Shown here piece by piece: positions 25,842-38,500 of a stretch of DNA of 64,000 bases. Source of the stretch: Panax quinquefolius (taxonomy: Eukaryota > Streptophyta > Magnoliopsida > Apiales > Araliaceae); contig CM035163.1 of assembly GCA_020205615.1 (NCBI GenBank), forward strand, positions 53,851,899 to 53,915,898, read 5' to 3'. The notes under the pieces were generated by a model that was given only the letters and a program-made list of their open reading frames with translations, ran no database searches and had not been told where the DNA came from. Position numbers and translations under genes: made by a program. How positions within the stretch are numbered: the first letter of the stretch is position 1; each line of letters opens with the position of its first letter.

Positions 25842-26246
25842 TGTAGACAGTCAAAATTTTACGTTCATGTTACTAACCATATAGGAGGGCAGAATCATAT
25901 TTTATCTTCCAGAGACAACCCTGGAAGTCAAAATCATCAAATCTGACCACGGAGACAACCTCGAGAGATCAATTCCAAACCCCGAGAGAACAAATCCAAC
26001 CCTGGAGATAACCCCGAGAAATCAAATCAACCTCAGAGATAACCCTGAGGATTGTCAAAAGTCAACAGCAGGCTAACCTCGGAGATAACCCCGAGGAAGA
26101 CAGATGCCGCCACATCAAGCCCAGAACCGACCCGAGAAGGCAAAATAGTAATTTTGCCAACTCAACATCAAATCAAGTCAAATCACTTCCATGAAGGTCA
26201 TGTAGAACAATAGCGTCAATCTCGAATGAAAACAGCATAAGACAAC
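25842..26246 (+). repeat. Tat/Ogre-like LTR fragment (first about 405 bp)
   Basis: It starts TGTAGACAGTCAAAATTTTACG and continues with GGAGGGCAGAAT, matching the start of the Tat LTR at 53611. Inside is the same type of short inverted repeats with an AGAYAACC core. It is truncated at 26247 by another LTR, well before any TATA box. Confidence 0.7.
25906..26096. repeat. Short inverted-repeat array, older copy
   Basis: At least five units have a core near AGAYAACC and pairing arms: CTTCCAG/CTGGAAG (core 25913, 7 of 7 paired), CACGG/TCGAG (25953, partial), CCTGG/CCGAG (26006, partial), CCTCAG/CTGAGG (26037, perfect) and CCTCGG/CCGAGG (26083, perfect). Arms differ between units but stay complementary. 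Confidence 0.7.
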
Positions 26247-27072
26247 TATAAGACCCCAACTTTTATAAATAAAGATTAATTTTCTCTAAATATCATTTTG
26301 AATATTATGGTGTGGGTTTGATATAATGTTATAGTTGTGGGTAATATTTATAAATTTTGCAAAGTAATCAAGTTGTTATAAAATATTTGAATGGTCGGGA
26401 AATATTCATTTTATCAAGGAATATTCGTATGACGACACAATTATTGGTGGACCCCACAACGGAATTATTATCGGAGTTAGAAAATGACAGAAATAACTTT
26501 TTATAAAAATAACGACAAAAGTTTTACCGTTAACTGTTGAAATACCCGGTGGTAAAAGTACAGTAATACGCGCGGTTGCATAGTAGGACACGGTATTGTA
26601 TAGTATTTTTTATTATTGATGCTTACGTGAGAAGTCACTCAGTTTTATTCAATTATTACCACAATAATTGCTGCATAATATCTCACGTTATTGATTCAAT
26701 TATTGTCATAATATTTTATATTATTAAATCAATAATTGAGAAGACAAAGTTATTCATATTATTATTTGCATTATTGACGATGTCTAGAAAGTTCTGTCGA
26801 GGAAAGGGGTTTGGTCGCCTAATTGCGCGCCAATAAGGAGAAATTCTTATCGGAAAGTCCCCTCTTTCCTGGGAATGATCTGGTTGTTAATATTGGGAGT
26901 TATAAATGATGAATAAATGTTTATTAAAAATGTGTTTTGAGAAGCCAAGTGAATTGAGATAAATAGAGGGGTTTTTATGAAGTATTTGTGGTAAATTTGG
27001 CTTATTACATGGATCCCCACTTTCTCATTTTTTTCAAAATGTTGTAGAAAGTATATATATATATACACATAC
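26247..27072 (+). repeat. Old chromovirus-type LTR, 5' part
   Basis: It starts TATAAGACCCC (degenerate TGTAAGACCCC). It shares blocks with the 963-bp LTRs at 27073 and 28379, including the GGTTGCATAGTAG region near 26570 and the CCCTCTTTCCTGGGAATGATC stretch near 26862. Similarity fades after about 26920. It is interrupted at 27073 by the compact element and seems to resume at 29342. Confidence 0.6.
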
Positions 27073-28035
27073 TGTGAGACCCCGAATTTTATGAAATATA
27101 ATTATTCAATTTTCTTATAATTATTCTATTTAGTAAATGGTTAAATTGATAAAAGGTTAAAGTTAAGGGTGATATGTGAAATTTTTTTAAAGTAAACAAG
27201 TTGTCATAAATTAATTGGTGATAAAAGTATAGTAATACGCGTGGTTGCATAGTAGCACACGGTATTGTACAATATCTTTGATTATTGATGCTTACGTGAG
27301 AAGTCACTCAGTTTTATTCAATTATTGTCATAATATGTTCAATAATTGAGACGACAAATTTATTCATATTATTATTTACAATATTGACGATGTCTAGAAT
27401 TTCTATCAATGAGAGGTTAGGTAATCTAATTGCGCGTCAATAGGGAGAAATCCTTATCAGAAAACCCCCTCTTTCCTGGGAATGATCTGGTTGTTAAATA
27501 TTATGAGTTATAAAATTAATGATAAATAAGTTCGTGTTGATTAAAGATGAAATTGATATTTCCATTGTGTGGGAATTATTAGTGTTAGTAGAAATTGATA
27601 TTTATTTCGATAATAATTGATGTATGGAGGTTATATTGACCAATCGGGTAATTCACCGGATAAATCAGCAATTAATTGCTATTAATTCACATGCTTATAA
27701 CTATGTGTTCATATGTGTGTACTATTGATTCACATGATTTAATATTAGGGGAGTTGGTGCAAGATTGATAATACTTGCATAACTAAATTAAAAATGGAGG
27801 TATAAATGGTTGTTTTAGTAGTCCTCACTATTCTGTGAAATAGTGTGATAATAATTGTAATGATGACTCCATTGAGAGTGAATATTGTCTAGAAGGAAAT
27901 ATTCTTGTTTAAACTCTCAACTATGTTTTGTAATATATTACCCGACAGTTGTATAATTAAGTTTGTATTTGATTTATGTACCATGTATTTGGCGACTCAA
28001 GATGGGTGATGTATACCTATTTTGGGGGCATCACA
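27073..28035 (+). repeat. 5' LTR of the compact element
   Basis: TGTGAGACCCCG...CATCACA. It shares short blocks with the 2.8-kb array LTRs, for example the CCCCTCTTTCCTGGG region, so it belongs to a related family. Confidence 0.85.
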
Positions 28036-28037
28036 AT

Positions 28038-28049
28038 TGGTATCAGAGC
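28038..28049 (+). other. Primer binding site of the compact element
   Basis: TGGTATCAGAGC, two bases after the LTR. It is the canonical initiator-Met tRNA complement of plant gypsy and copia elements. Confidence 0.85.
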
Positions 28050-28365
28050 TTAGGGATATGATCCCTGGCTGAGGTGTGAGGCTAGAACTAGGAGGGGAGA
28101 GACGGGTAATTCCTTCACTAGTATGACCTACCTAAGTTTATTTGTTATTTAATTGGTCGGTCAGGATATAGGGGTATTATGTGGTATGTCAATTAACCCT
28201 TATTTTAAAATTATATTCTAGAATGATATCTGAAATACAGGAGATGAGAAATGGAAAAATCACGATAGAGAGGAAATAACCGGAAAGGTACAATCCGAAA
28301 AGAAAGCAAGGTGTTCTCATCTCTTCAAACTACCAGGTACGTAAATTTCGAGGGCAAAATTTCAT
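28050..28365 (+). other. Residual interior of the compact element
   Basis: About 316 bp with no open frame of useful length; the first ATG, near 28222, reads about 20 codons. The last part (CATCTCTTCAAAC...ATTTCGAGGGC) matches the end of the array pol gene before its polypurine tract. The interior is therefore leader plus extreme pol 3' end. Confidence 0.65.
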
Positions 28366-28378
28366 AAGGAGGGGAGAT
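28366..28378 (+). other. Polypurine tract of the compact element
   Basis: AAGGAGGGGAGAT, immediately before the second TGTGAGACCCC. Confidence 0.8.
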
Positions 28379-29341
28379 TGTGAGACCCCGAATTTTATGA
28401 AATAAAAGTATTCAATTTTCTTATAATTATTCTATTTAGTATATGGTTAAATTGATAAAAGGTTAAAGTTAAGGATGATATGTGAAAATTTTTCAAAGTA
28501 AACAAGTTGTCATAAAATAATCGCTGATAAAAGTATAGTAATACACATGGTTGCATAGTAGCACACGGTATTGTACAATATCTTTGATTATTAATGCTTA
28601 CGTGAGAAGTCACTCAGTTTTATTCAATTATTATCATAATATTTTCAATAATTGAGACGACAAAGTTATTCATATTATTATTTACAATATTAACGATGTC
28701 TAGAAGTTCTGTCAATGAGAGGTTAGGTAATCTAATTGTGCGCCAATAGGGAGAAATCCTTATAAGAAAGCCCCCTCTTTCCTGGGAATGATCTGGTTGT
28801 TAAATATTATGAGTTATAAAATTAATGATAAATAAGTTCGTGTTGATTAAAGATGAAATTAATATTTCCATTGTGTGGGAATTATTAGTGTTAGTGGAAA
28901 TCGACATTTATTTCGATAATAATTGATGTCTGGAGGTTATATTGACCAATCGGGTAATTCACCGGATAAATGAGCAATTAATTGCTATTAATTCACATGC
29001 TTATAACTATGTGTTCACATGTGTGTACTATTGATTCACATGATTTACTATTAGGGGAGTTGGTGCAAGATTGATAATACTTGCATGACTAAATTAAAAA
29101 TGGGGGTATATATGGTTGTTTTAGTAGTCCTCACTATTCTGTGAAATAGTGTGATAATAATTGTAATGAGGACTCCATTGAGAGTGGATATCGTCTAGAA
29201 GGAAATATTCTTGTTTAAACTCTCAACTATGTTTTGTCGTATATTACCCGACAGTTGTATAATTAAGTTTGTATTTGATTTATGTACCATGTATTTGGCA
29301 ACTCAAGATGGGTGATGTATACCTATTTTGGGGGTGTCACA
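28379..29341 (+). repeat. 3' LTR of the compact element
   Basis: Same length as the 5' LTR, differing by scattered substitutions. Ends GTGTCACA. Confidence 0.85.
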
Positions 29342-29732
29342 CATATTATATATATATATATGTATATATACACACACACACACATCACTTGAATAGTTTT
29401 GTTATTATTTTAAAAATTAGACGTCTGAAGTTTTCATCCGTGATGCTGTAACTGTTGGTCCGTGAATTTTTTTTTCGAAATAGTATCCTTTCATTCTCAT
29501 ATAAATATGATGCTTAGTTTAGAATTGAAAATCACACCAGAATTAGAAAATTCTTCTTCTATAATATTGAGCGTATTTCTTTAGAGTTTAAAGAAGCTTT
29601 GAGTATAGAAAACAGTGCACGTTTTCTTCAAGAATATCCCCGCCCTACAAGTCAGAAATACTCTCCTTTTAAGGTAAGTGATATTATTTTTGTTCAATAT
29701 TCATAAGAAATAATATTTTCTTCCATACTTGT
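29342..29732 (+). repeat. Old chromovirus-type LTR, 3' part (R/U5)
   Basis: It begins with a TA/CA microsatellite matching the one left of 27073. A TATA box follows (CATATAAATATGA, about 29497-29509), then TAGAATTGAAAATCAC and AAGGTAAGTGATATTATTTTTG (29671 on). The last two blocks match, in order, the R/U5 part of the array LTRs read on the opposite strand. It ends where the Athila-like LTR begins. Confidence 0.65.
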
Positions 29733-31257
29733 TGGTGTAAATTCCAATTACACACAACACGCAAGTATACATGGTCAACAAGTAATATAATGATAAGAAA
29801 AGAATCGTTCCCATAGAGAATAGCAAGAAATTCATCTTAACAATTATCAATTTTGTATTATCCCAATTTTATAAAACTAACCCAAATTAAGAATGATAGC
29901 TAAAAAAAACTTATACACTAAAAATATTAATTAACCAACACAACTTAAAAACCTTAATTTCAAACAAATAATGGGGAATTAGGCTTTACAACTTCACTTT
30001 AAGTATCATTCCAATTATCACACCTTATTTCAATTTAATTCACTATCTTAGTTTATTAATCAAGAACACTCATGTAGATTTAGCCATTTCTCAATGCACT
30101 AAAACCATATCAACTTAATTCCACAATTCAGATAGAATTAAGCCAAACATCCTAAATAACTAATTCACTATATCTCTACGTGAATTACAATTAAGAAGGA
30201 TTTAATTCCAAGTTCTTACTAGATTACATGCGATGCTAGGCATATCTCTACCCTAACATAAATCAATAATCTATTCAATCACAGAATTCAAGAACACATG
30301 CTATTGTGACTAGGTCTAGAATCATACATCATCTTTCGAATCCATAAAATTCCACATAAAATTGGTGATCAAGCAATTCATAAATTAATCATAAATCACA
30401 ATAGATAAATTAAATTAATAACTTATTAAACTTAAATCAAGGCATAATAATTGCCATTCAACATTAAAGATCCATTGCAAGCCTAAAGAGTAATTTAGTT
30501 CTTAACTAATGAATTAAATACTGAATAAATAAAAGAAATCATTATCCTGATTACACGAATTGAAATTAAAGAAGAATAGTAGTACACCACCCTTCTCGCC
30601 CTTCAAATATGCAATCTTTGTGAAATCACTCTTTTCTTGTTCCTCCAAATTCTTTCTCTTAAATTATATTTCTCTAAGTGTGTGTATTCTCCTTGAATCT
30701 CCAGCACTTAACATAAGTTAATTCACTTTAGCTCCATCACCCCAATTCTAAGCCAACTCAAACTCATCACATAAGAGTTCTAATAAAAATTAAACTCCTA
30801 ATTAGACCCAAAAAGTATTTCTTAACATAGAATCCCAACTAACATGAAATAAATTTCTTAACACACTCTAATATAAACTTATTACATAAAGAAGTCAACT
30901 CTCCCACAACTCAAATTTTAGTAACTAAAAGTAGCCCAGCTCCCGACCTGACCGACCGGCATGCCACGCGTCGGGTTTAGTACTAAGATAGCGTGGCTCG
31001 CGCTGTTCATGCAGTAACTTTCCATGTCGCAGCGCCCCCCGCACCGCTTTGCTTGTCATCCTAGTGCCCCCTGTGTCGGTCATGTTAAATGTTTAGAATT
31101 ACTTGAATTTCCTTCCAATGCTAGCATCTTGATGAGCTCACTTATTATCCTACAATTAAGAACAAAAACCCATAAAAAGCAACATGAAATATTTCAAAAA
31201 CTAACAATATAACAAGCTAAAATGAATATAAATCGTAGGTTAAAAACCTACTCATCA
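29733..31257 (-). repeat. Athila-like 3' LTR (1525 bp)
   Basis: The minus strand starts TGATGAGTAGG and ends ACACCA. The first about 950 bp match the right LTR at 52665-53610 with scattered substitutions, so this is a fairly recent pair. A GC-rich patch lies near 30940-31080. The flanking 5 bp on the left are CTTGT. Confidence 0.85.
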
Positions 31258-32195
31258 AATTCCCCCAAACTTGAAATATTACTTGTCCTCAAGCAAAATG
31301 CAATGCAATGCAACTAACTAACTATGTTAAACTACGAATCCAATATTAAGACAGACATAGTCTACTCATACGACCTCAGAAACCTCAGAAAAATTAAGTA
31401 AACACCACAATACTTCATACCAGAAACCAATCCATAAGTTCTATCAATCCTCGAATCTTAACCTGTTATTACTGGTATAGTGTGTGTGTGCTCAACAACC
31501 CTTGCTAACTTATACATATTCAAATTGAATACATAACAAGTCTCTTAGAAGGCATCATACAACGTTAACTCAAGACTTTCAAAAACAGATAGAATCTAAC
31601 TAAAACCAAACAATTACAAATATTAAGGGTCCAAATAAGATACTCATGCTTTATTTTTCAACCACGGGGGCTTTTTACTCTTATTTCCCATGTTATTTTT
31701 TTTACGTGAGTGCGTTTTATGCTCCCTCTCACACCTGTGTTTATGGGGAGTGCTTTTTACGCTCCTTCTCGACCCACCACAAGATTCAATCATTCATCTT
31801 GGGAAGGTTCCCCTTTTTAGATAAAAGAAGCTTATATACCCAACTTTTTCCCCCAAACATAGGTTCTTGCTTAATTCTTCGCCTTCACTACCTATTCTTG
31901 TCATGTTCTTATTTAAACTAGCATTATCCTTTAGAGATTATTCTTTATGTATCAATTTGAACTACATCTGTCAATATAGGTGTTATTACGTCCTAACCTT
32001 ATTATACCAGTTTCAAACAAGCAAAAGATCCAATTCATAACAAATATATCATAGTTCTAATATTTGGTACTGTACTTGTCTACATAATTTCAATCTCATC
32101 ATTGGCCAAGAATAAACCTTTACTATCTACTAACTGGATTCATGCAATTTAAACTACATGTGGTGCTCCACGAAAGATCGACTCATATAACTCAT
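31258..32195 (-). other. Athila-like 3' untranslated end with polypurine tract
   Basis: The minus strand reads CAAGTTTGGGGGAATT directly before the LTR (31258-31273), a typical Athila polypurine tract. The rest has no convincing gene. The plus-strand frame at 31646-31921 is antisense and has no family match that I recognise. Two short hairpins of the type GGAGTGCTTTTTACGCTCC occur near 31708-31765. Confidence 0.7.
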
Positions 32196-35100
32196 AACCA
32201 TACAATCATTCCATTGAAATACAAAAAATGAATGTAATTACTATCTTCTTATTACAATCAAAGTATAATCCTTCCTGTGTTCATAAACCGATTACATCCT
32301 CTTGTTGTTCATAATGTATAATACATACAAAACATACTAATCTATTACACGATGGCTAGGCATCCATCTTAGCTTTTGCTCTTTTCTTATCTCTTAGCAT
32401 TCTCAAGACGTAATTCATCCTTATCCTCGCAATCATATAATTCACGCAAGAAGTGAGCATAACAAGCTCAACAAGTTTTAATAAAGGATAATATAATAAT
32501 ACCACATTCGTCGAATTATATAATAATACATTCGTGAATTATATGACAATTCCTACATAATCGAACAAATAGTTATGAAGTATTATGAAACAATAATACT
32601 TTAACATTTCATATCATCAATTCCCAAAGTATAGTAGTAGATTAGAATTTTAACCGGCCGATGTAATTCATGAAACAAAGAACTTTCTATTTTCATACTT
32701 GAAAAGGATATCACAAAGACTAAGGTCAGTACATCCGCAGACATTTACGAGCACTTCTAGTGATCAAATTTATAGTACTCTATGTTGATCAACACTCATT
32801 CATTAAACGATTTACATTTAATATTTGGCAAACTCGCGTGCCCATCTAATAATCGATGAAAAATACTTTTGTTTGTTCATGACAAACCTTACCTTCACAT
32901 CCGCATCATTCAATTACTTGCATAGGATAGCGTTAACATTTCTATATAGAAAGATATGAATATCAATCAATCTATATACTACTTAGTAGTCTAGCCGAAG
33001 TTAAACTGCATCGAATTTTTTCTTTAAAACCAATCGTGCAATTCAAAGACAATGAATCACATAAAACTTGGCTAACTTGAAGTTAGATGTTGTTAAGAAA
33101 ACTCGCTTTCAAATTCTTCAAATAACTTAATCGATCGACCACGCCTTTTACAGTAATCTATATGATATATTCACATAGCACATTATAATTAGCTATCAAA
33201 CAATTATTCACATTGTTCCTACCAACTTCTTTTCTTCTATGTCTTAGTTAACTTAATATTAATAATAAAGTCAACTCGACTTATTACCCTTCATTCCCTT
33301 TATTAATCAACCGATGTTATTAACCACTCTAACATTATTATGAAGTACCAACGTAACATCATTGGTTAAAGATAACACTTTGTTCATCATTCATAACTTA
33401 TTAACATACATCAAATTCCTAAGTTCAATACCATATACCTTAGTATAGTAGTATAGAATAGTTTTAATACACTTATGAAGTGTACAAACATTACTCTTTT
33501 AGGTCTCTGAACAATCAAAAGTTCAAAACCTAAGTCACTATCAAAAAACCTTGCACTCGCGCCATGCATGGTGGGCTTTAGTATTAGGGATCAAGCCATC
33601 ATGCCGCTTAGCAGTTGTTAGGTTGTTCCTGCTCTCTCATCAAGCACGAGACTTTACTCTATCAAATAGCGCATGGTGCCATTTAGCAAGAGTAATAATT
33701 ACATCATGTGCCAGTTGCATGCAAGCACGTTAACATTTAACACTACGTTCAGCCGCTGCATGCTGCACCTCAGCATCGTATAATTCCAACAAGCTTAAAA
33801 ATTTTGTGAAATTTTGAGCCATAACTTCTTTGTTATAAGCCCGATTTGGTCCGCTCAAAAGCCTACACATCATAAATGACATACTCTACGCGATTTCATA
33901 TAAGAATTCAACACTTTCAAATCTGATAACTCAAAATTCACTATCGAAGTTCATTTTCTAAACGTCAGAACGCGTTAATGAGCGCTCAATGCTCGCTTTT
34001 CTTCATTTTAAGTCTAATCCGACGATTCTCAAACCCACAACTCTTAAATACCCTATCTCACGTGTTGACATTGAAAAACAACATTTTCAAGTCTCACACA
34101 ACAACTTTCGACCTCCAATCCTAATTTCAACGCTTTCGACGCTTAACGCCTATTTCCGTGAAATTCGCCATAACTTCGTTATTAACGTTCTTCTCAGCCA
34201 AATCACATGGAATACTCCATGGATTTCATATCTACATCCTAACCAAGCAAGATGCATATATTAACGTATTGATGGAGTTCAATCGCTTATCAACAATCGA
34301 TCTCAACAATCAATATTTTCATGGTTTAAAACTATATCGAACCTCATAATTTTATGATCTCACGACTTATAGAGATCAATCTATACTAAGTCATCTTTAA
34401 TCCACTATACAAGACACATACCACCTATTTATGATTCTCCATGATAAAAGAAAATCAAAAGAGATGAAAATGAGAAACAAGGAGTATTACCTCAAGAACT
34501 CTTATGAAATCTCTTGGAAAACTCTAAGTCAAAGCTTCCAAAGTGTATGATTTGTGAGTCTAGCTCTCTTTTCTCTCAAATAATCTAAGTTGGGCAATTG
34601 AAAAAACTCTCAAATGACCAAACCTAGCTTCCTATTTATAAAAAATGAAATGGAGGGCAATCTAGACATTAAAACCCCACCACCTCCTTATTATTCACAC
34701 TTGGTCACCAAGTAAAATGCTTGGTGACCAAGCATCAATCTCGCTTCAGCACACCAAGGTCGACCCACTTCTTGCCCATGGGTCATCCCCATGGGTTGCC
34801 CCTATGGTTTTACCCATTCGGTGACCCACCCTGCTCGATCCACTGCTCATTTTTCATGCATCGGGCTTAAACCATCTAATATTGGGCCTGAATTGGGCTT
34901 AACCAACTAATCCTCGGGCTTGTTCATTCAATTAATCGACTAATTATAATCCAACCCAAATGAATTAACATTAAGTCTTAACTTAATTCTATAATACTTA
35001 ATCGTATCCTATACGCATAATTCATTTATTCTCTCCAGATAATACTCAGACGATAATCGATATTATACTTCAGATTTACTCATCATATTATACATAGATA

Positions 35101-35552
35101 CTAATTAGTACATCATATCAGTATAACACAAGCTTTAATAATAAACAAATTTTCTACGCATTTCATTTCCTTCTAAAATCAATATACTCAACCCTTAGGT
35201 TTTAAGTCCAGCAGAAAAACTTCATTTGCCATAAATGAAATATTATTAGATATTTCATCTTATCTCGATATTCTATCATTACGCGCTTTCTAATTTCAAA
35301 ATAATTCCTAATGTAAAATGAATGAATAGTGTTTTTATTAAAATTTCTAAAAACATTTATTTTCATCTTGGAAATTCTAAACAATTAATTCTAGCACATA
35401 GCAAGATTACTAACCACATTAGCACATTCTAGGTCATAGAACGACCTTCACATAGCTTACTTATTCACATAATAAATCAATTAAATTCATTTAATTCACA
35501 TAATCAAATAAAAATTTAATTGTCATAAAAATCCAATTTTTTTCATGTTACA
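32196..35552 (-). repeat. 3' LTR of the second chromovirus
   Basis: It ends CATGTTACA against the polypurine tract (minus strand TGTAACATG). It matches 41394-44700 closely apart from a patch at about 33552-33800. The left edge is uncertain; weak similarity may reach about 32160. TATA box at 34632-34642 and donor-like GAGGTAAT at 34486-34493. Confidence 0.8.
34632..34642 (-). promoter_or_regulatory. TATA box, 3' LTR of the second chromovirus
   Basis: The minus strand reads TTTTATAAATAGGAAGC, at the same place as in the right LTR. Confidence 0.65.
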
Positions 35553-35566
35553 TTCTCTCCCTTATA
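35553..35566 (-). other. Polypurine tract of the second chromovirus
   Basis: The minus strand reads AAGGGAGAGAA directly before TGTAACATG. Confidence 0.7.
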
Positions 35567-35579
35567 AGGATTCTCGTCC

Positions 35580-38500
35580 CCGTAATCTTAGCTTATAATT
35601 ACATGAACAAATGAGGAAAATCTTCCTTCATTTTACTCTCGAGTTCCCACGCTGCTTTTTCTTCAAAGATTGTGGTTTCTCCATAACACCTTCATCAAGG
35701 TATTACTTATTTCTTAATACTTGTTCCTTCCTATCAATAATTTGAATGGAAGTTCCTCATATGATAAATCTTTCTATCTGAATAGATTCATACTCTATTA
35801 CGTGTTTATAGTCCCGTTTATAAGGATTTAACAACACATATACATGAAACACATTATGAATGCTGCTCCATTTTTGGAGGTAAGGCTACTTCATAAGCCA
35901 CCTCTCCTACCCTTCTTAAAATCTCAAAAGGTCCTACAAACCTTGGACTTAACTTCCTTTCTTTCCAAAACGTATCTTCCCTTCCAAGGCGATACTTTCG
36001 TAAAAACAAAAGATCCTACATCGAATTCTCTCTTTTTCTCGTGAGGATCTCGTGATACTTCTTCTTCGCCTATCTATCTTGAGCAAAGAACTAATCGAGC
36101 ACGATTATCTTCACCATGTCCGCCGCTTTGTCGTATCATTTCAGTCCCAACATCCGACGCTCACCCACCTCATCCCAACACAATGGAGTTCGCACTTTCT
36201 TCCATACAACGCTTCGTAAGGCAAGCATGCCTATACTAGCGTGAAAACTATTGTTGTACAAAAATTCCACCAACGGTAGATATTCGTCCCAACTCCCTTT
36301 GAAATCCATAACGCAAGATCTTAACATATCTTCAAGCGTTTGAATTGTTCGTTCACTCTGACCATCCGTCTGAGGATGATACGCCAGACTCAATCTTAAT
36401 CGCTGTTCCCATTTGCTCTTGCAAACTCCTCCAAAAGTTCGATGTGAATCGTGGATCACGATCCGACACAATCAAAACAGTACTCCATGTCCGGAAATAA
36501 TTTCTCGACATACAACTTAGCTAATCGATCTAGGTTATACCTAACTCCTATTGGTAGAAAATGAGCCGATTTCATTAATCGATCCACTATCACCCAAATA
36601 GCATCAGATCCTTCTTTTTTGTTGTTGTTGGAAGTCCCACCACAAAGTCCATTGTGATATGCTCCCCATTTCCACTCGAATTTCTAACTGGTTGCAATAA
36701 CCCACTAGGTCGTTGGTGTTCAAATTTTAACTTTTTGACAAGTTAAGCACCTACTAACATATTCTCGCTATCTCCTCTTCATGTTCGCCACCAAAAGTTT
36801 CGACGAAGGTCTTGATACATCTTCGTATTTCACCGGATGTATCGAGTATTTTAACTATGAGCCTCATCATCATTTTTCTCCTTTAATTCGGATCATTCTA
36901 ACCCAAATTCTTCCTTCAAAATGAAGTAATCCCTCCTTATCGAGGTTATACTTAGTCTTCTTCATCTTCTATCCTCTTCTTTATATCGCCGCATTCCTCG
37001 TTACTCAATTGTACTCCCCTAACCTGCTCCACTATGGTTTCATTGGGTTTCCATGGAAAATAACATTTCCACCGCCTCCAAAAACTTAACTTCTATCTCC
37101 ATTCATGTTTTTATTATCATTGTTATCAACTCATTCTCGAAGTTGTTAACATCGATAGCTTCTCTCTACCTTCCTACTTAGCGATCGGCTACTACATTTG
37201 CTCTTCCTGATGATATAAAATATCACAATCATAATCTTTTATTAATTCTAACCATCTTCTCTCTCTCTCATGTTCAACTCCTTCTTCGTGTGAAGATATA
37301 TTTTAGACTTTTGTGGTCCGTGTATATTTCACACTTCTCACCATATAGATAATGCCTCCATATCTTCAAGGCAAAACTATAAATACCGCCAATTCCAGAT
37401 CATGAGTAGGATATACCTTCTCATAATCCTTTAATCGACGCGACGATACGCAATGACTTTTGCCATGCCGCATGAGCACGCAACCCAAATCCTTTTATGA
37501 AGCATCGCTATACACTACAAAATTTTCTCAGATCGTCCTCGGTAAGGACAATACAGTGCCTCACTTAACCTCTTCTTCAACTCCTAAAACTGTTCTCACA
37601 TTTTTCATTCCACACATACTTCACCGATTTTTTTTTCACGATTTGTCAACTGAGAGTAGCTATTTTAGAAAAGTCCGAATGAACCTTCTATAAGATCCCG
37701 CTAACCCCGTAAAACTCCAAACCCTCAGCTTGGCATTTTTTGTTGTTCCCACTCATTAATCGCTTCTACTTTTGTCGGATCTACTAAATGCCATCCTTAT
37801 CAATAACATGCCCTAGAAATCAGATTTCGCCAAGCCAAAATTCACACTTTGTGAATTTCAGATACAACTTCTTCCTTCCTTAGTGTTTCCAACACTATCC
37901 TTAAATGTTCAAGATGATCTTCCGACGCCTTTGAATAGACTAGAATATCATCAATGAACACTACGCATTTAACTTGTCCAAATATTGTTTTGAACACTGC
38001 TCATCATATCCATAAATGCGTCGGCGATTAGTCAACCCAAACGACATCACCGTAAACTCGAATGACCATAACGAAGTTCTCAACGCCGCCTTAGGTACAT
38101 CCTCCTTCCTCACCTTTAACCGATGATACCCCCGCATGCACAAATCTATCTTAGAAAAATACTTTTGCCCTTTCAATCGATCAAATAGATCATCGATCCC
38201 GGGCAACGGTATTTATTCTTAATCGTTAACTTGTTCAACTCTCGATAGTCGATACAAAGTCTTAACGACCCATCCTTCTTTTTTTTACAAACAACACCGG
38301 TGTTCCCAAGGAGACACTTGGTTGAATGTACTTTCTATCTAATAGTTCTTGTAATTGAACCATCAACTCCTTCATCTCAATCGGCGCCATTCGATATGGT
38401 GCCTTGAAACCGTGTCATTCCCCAGAATGCATCAATTACAAACTCAACTTCCTCGTCCGGTGGAATACCCAGAAATCCTCCAAAAATACATCCGCGAACT

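Larger units (their letters stand above)
27073..29341 (+). mobile_element. Compact non-autonomous chromovirus derivative with two LTRs and target duplication
   Basis: Two LTRs of equal length (27073-28035 and 28379-29341, 963 bp each, about 97% alike by eye) flank only 343 bp. The interior has an exact TGGTATCAGAGC primer site and a polypurine tract. Flanking bases are CATAC on the left and CATAT on the right, a 5-bp target duplication with one change. Most of gag-pol is missing. The interior end resembles the chromodomain tail and pre-PPT region of the array element, so it looks like an internal-deletion derivative that relies on proteins made elsewhere. Confidence 0.85.

Noticed and set aside
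28038..28049. Part of a tRNA gene
   Set aside because: Only the complement of the tRNA 3' end is present, exactly two bases after an LTR, so it is a primer site.
31646..31921. A 91-residue hydrophobic plus-strand frame
   Set aside because: Antisense to the Athila 3' end, no family recognised, and composition follows the AT-rich background.
34158..34349. Plus-strand frames in the second chromovirus LTR
   Set aside because: Inside LTR sequence, on the strand opposite to transcription, and not open in the partner LTR.
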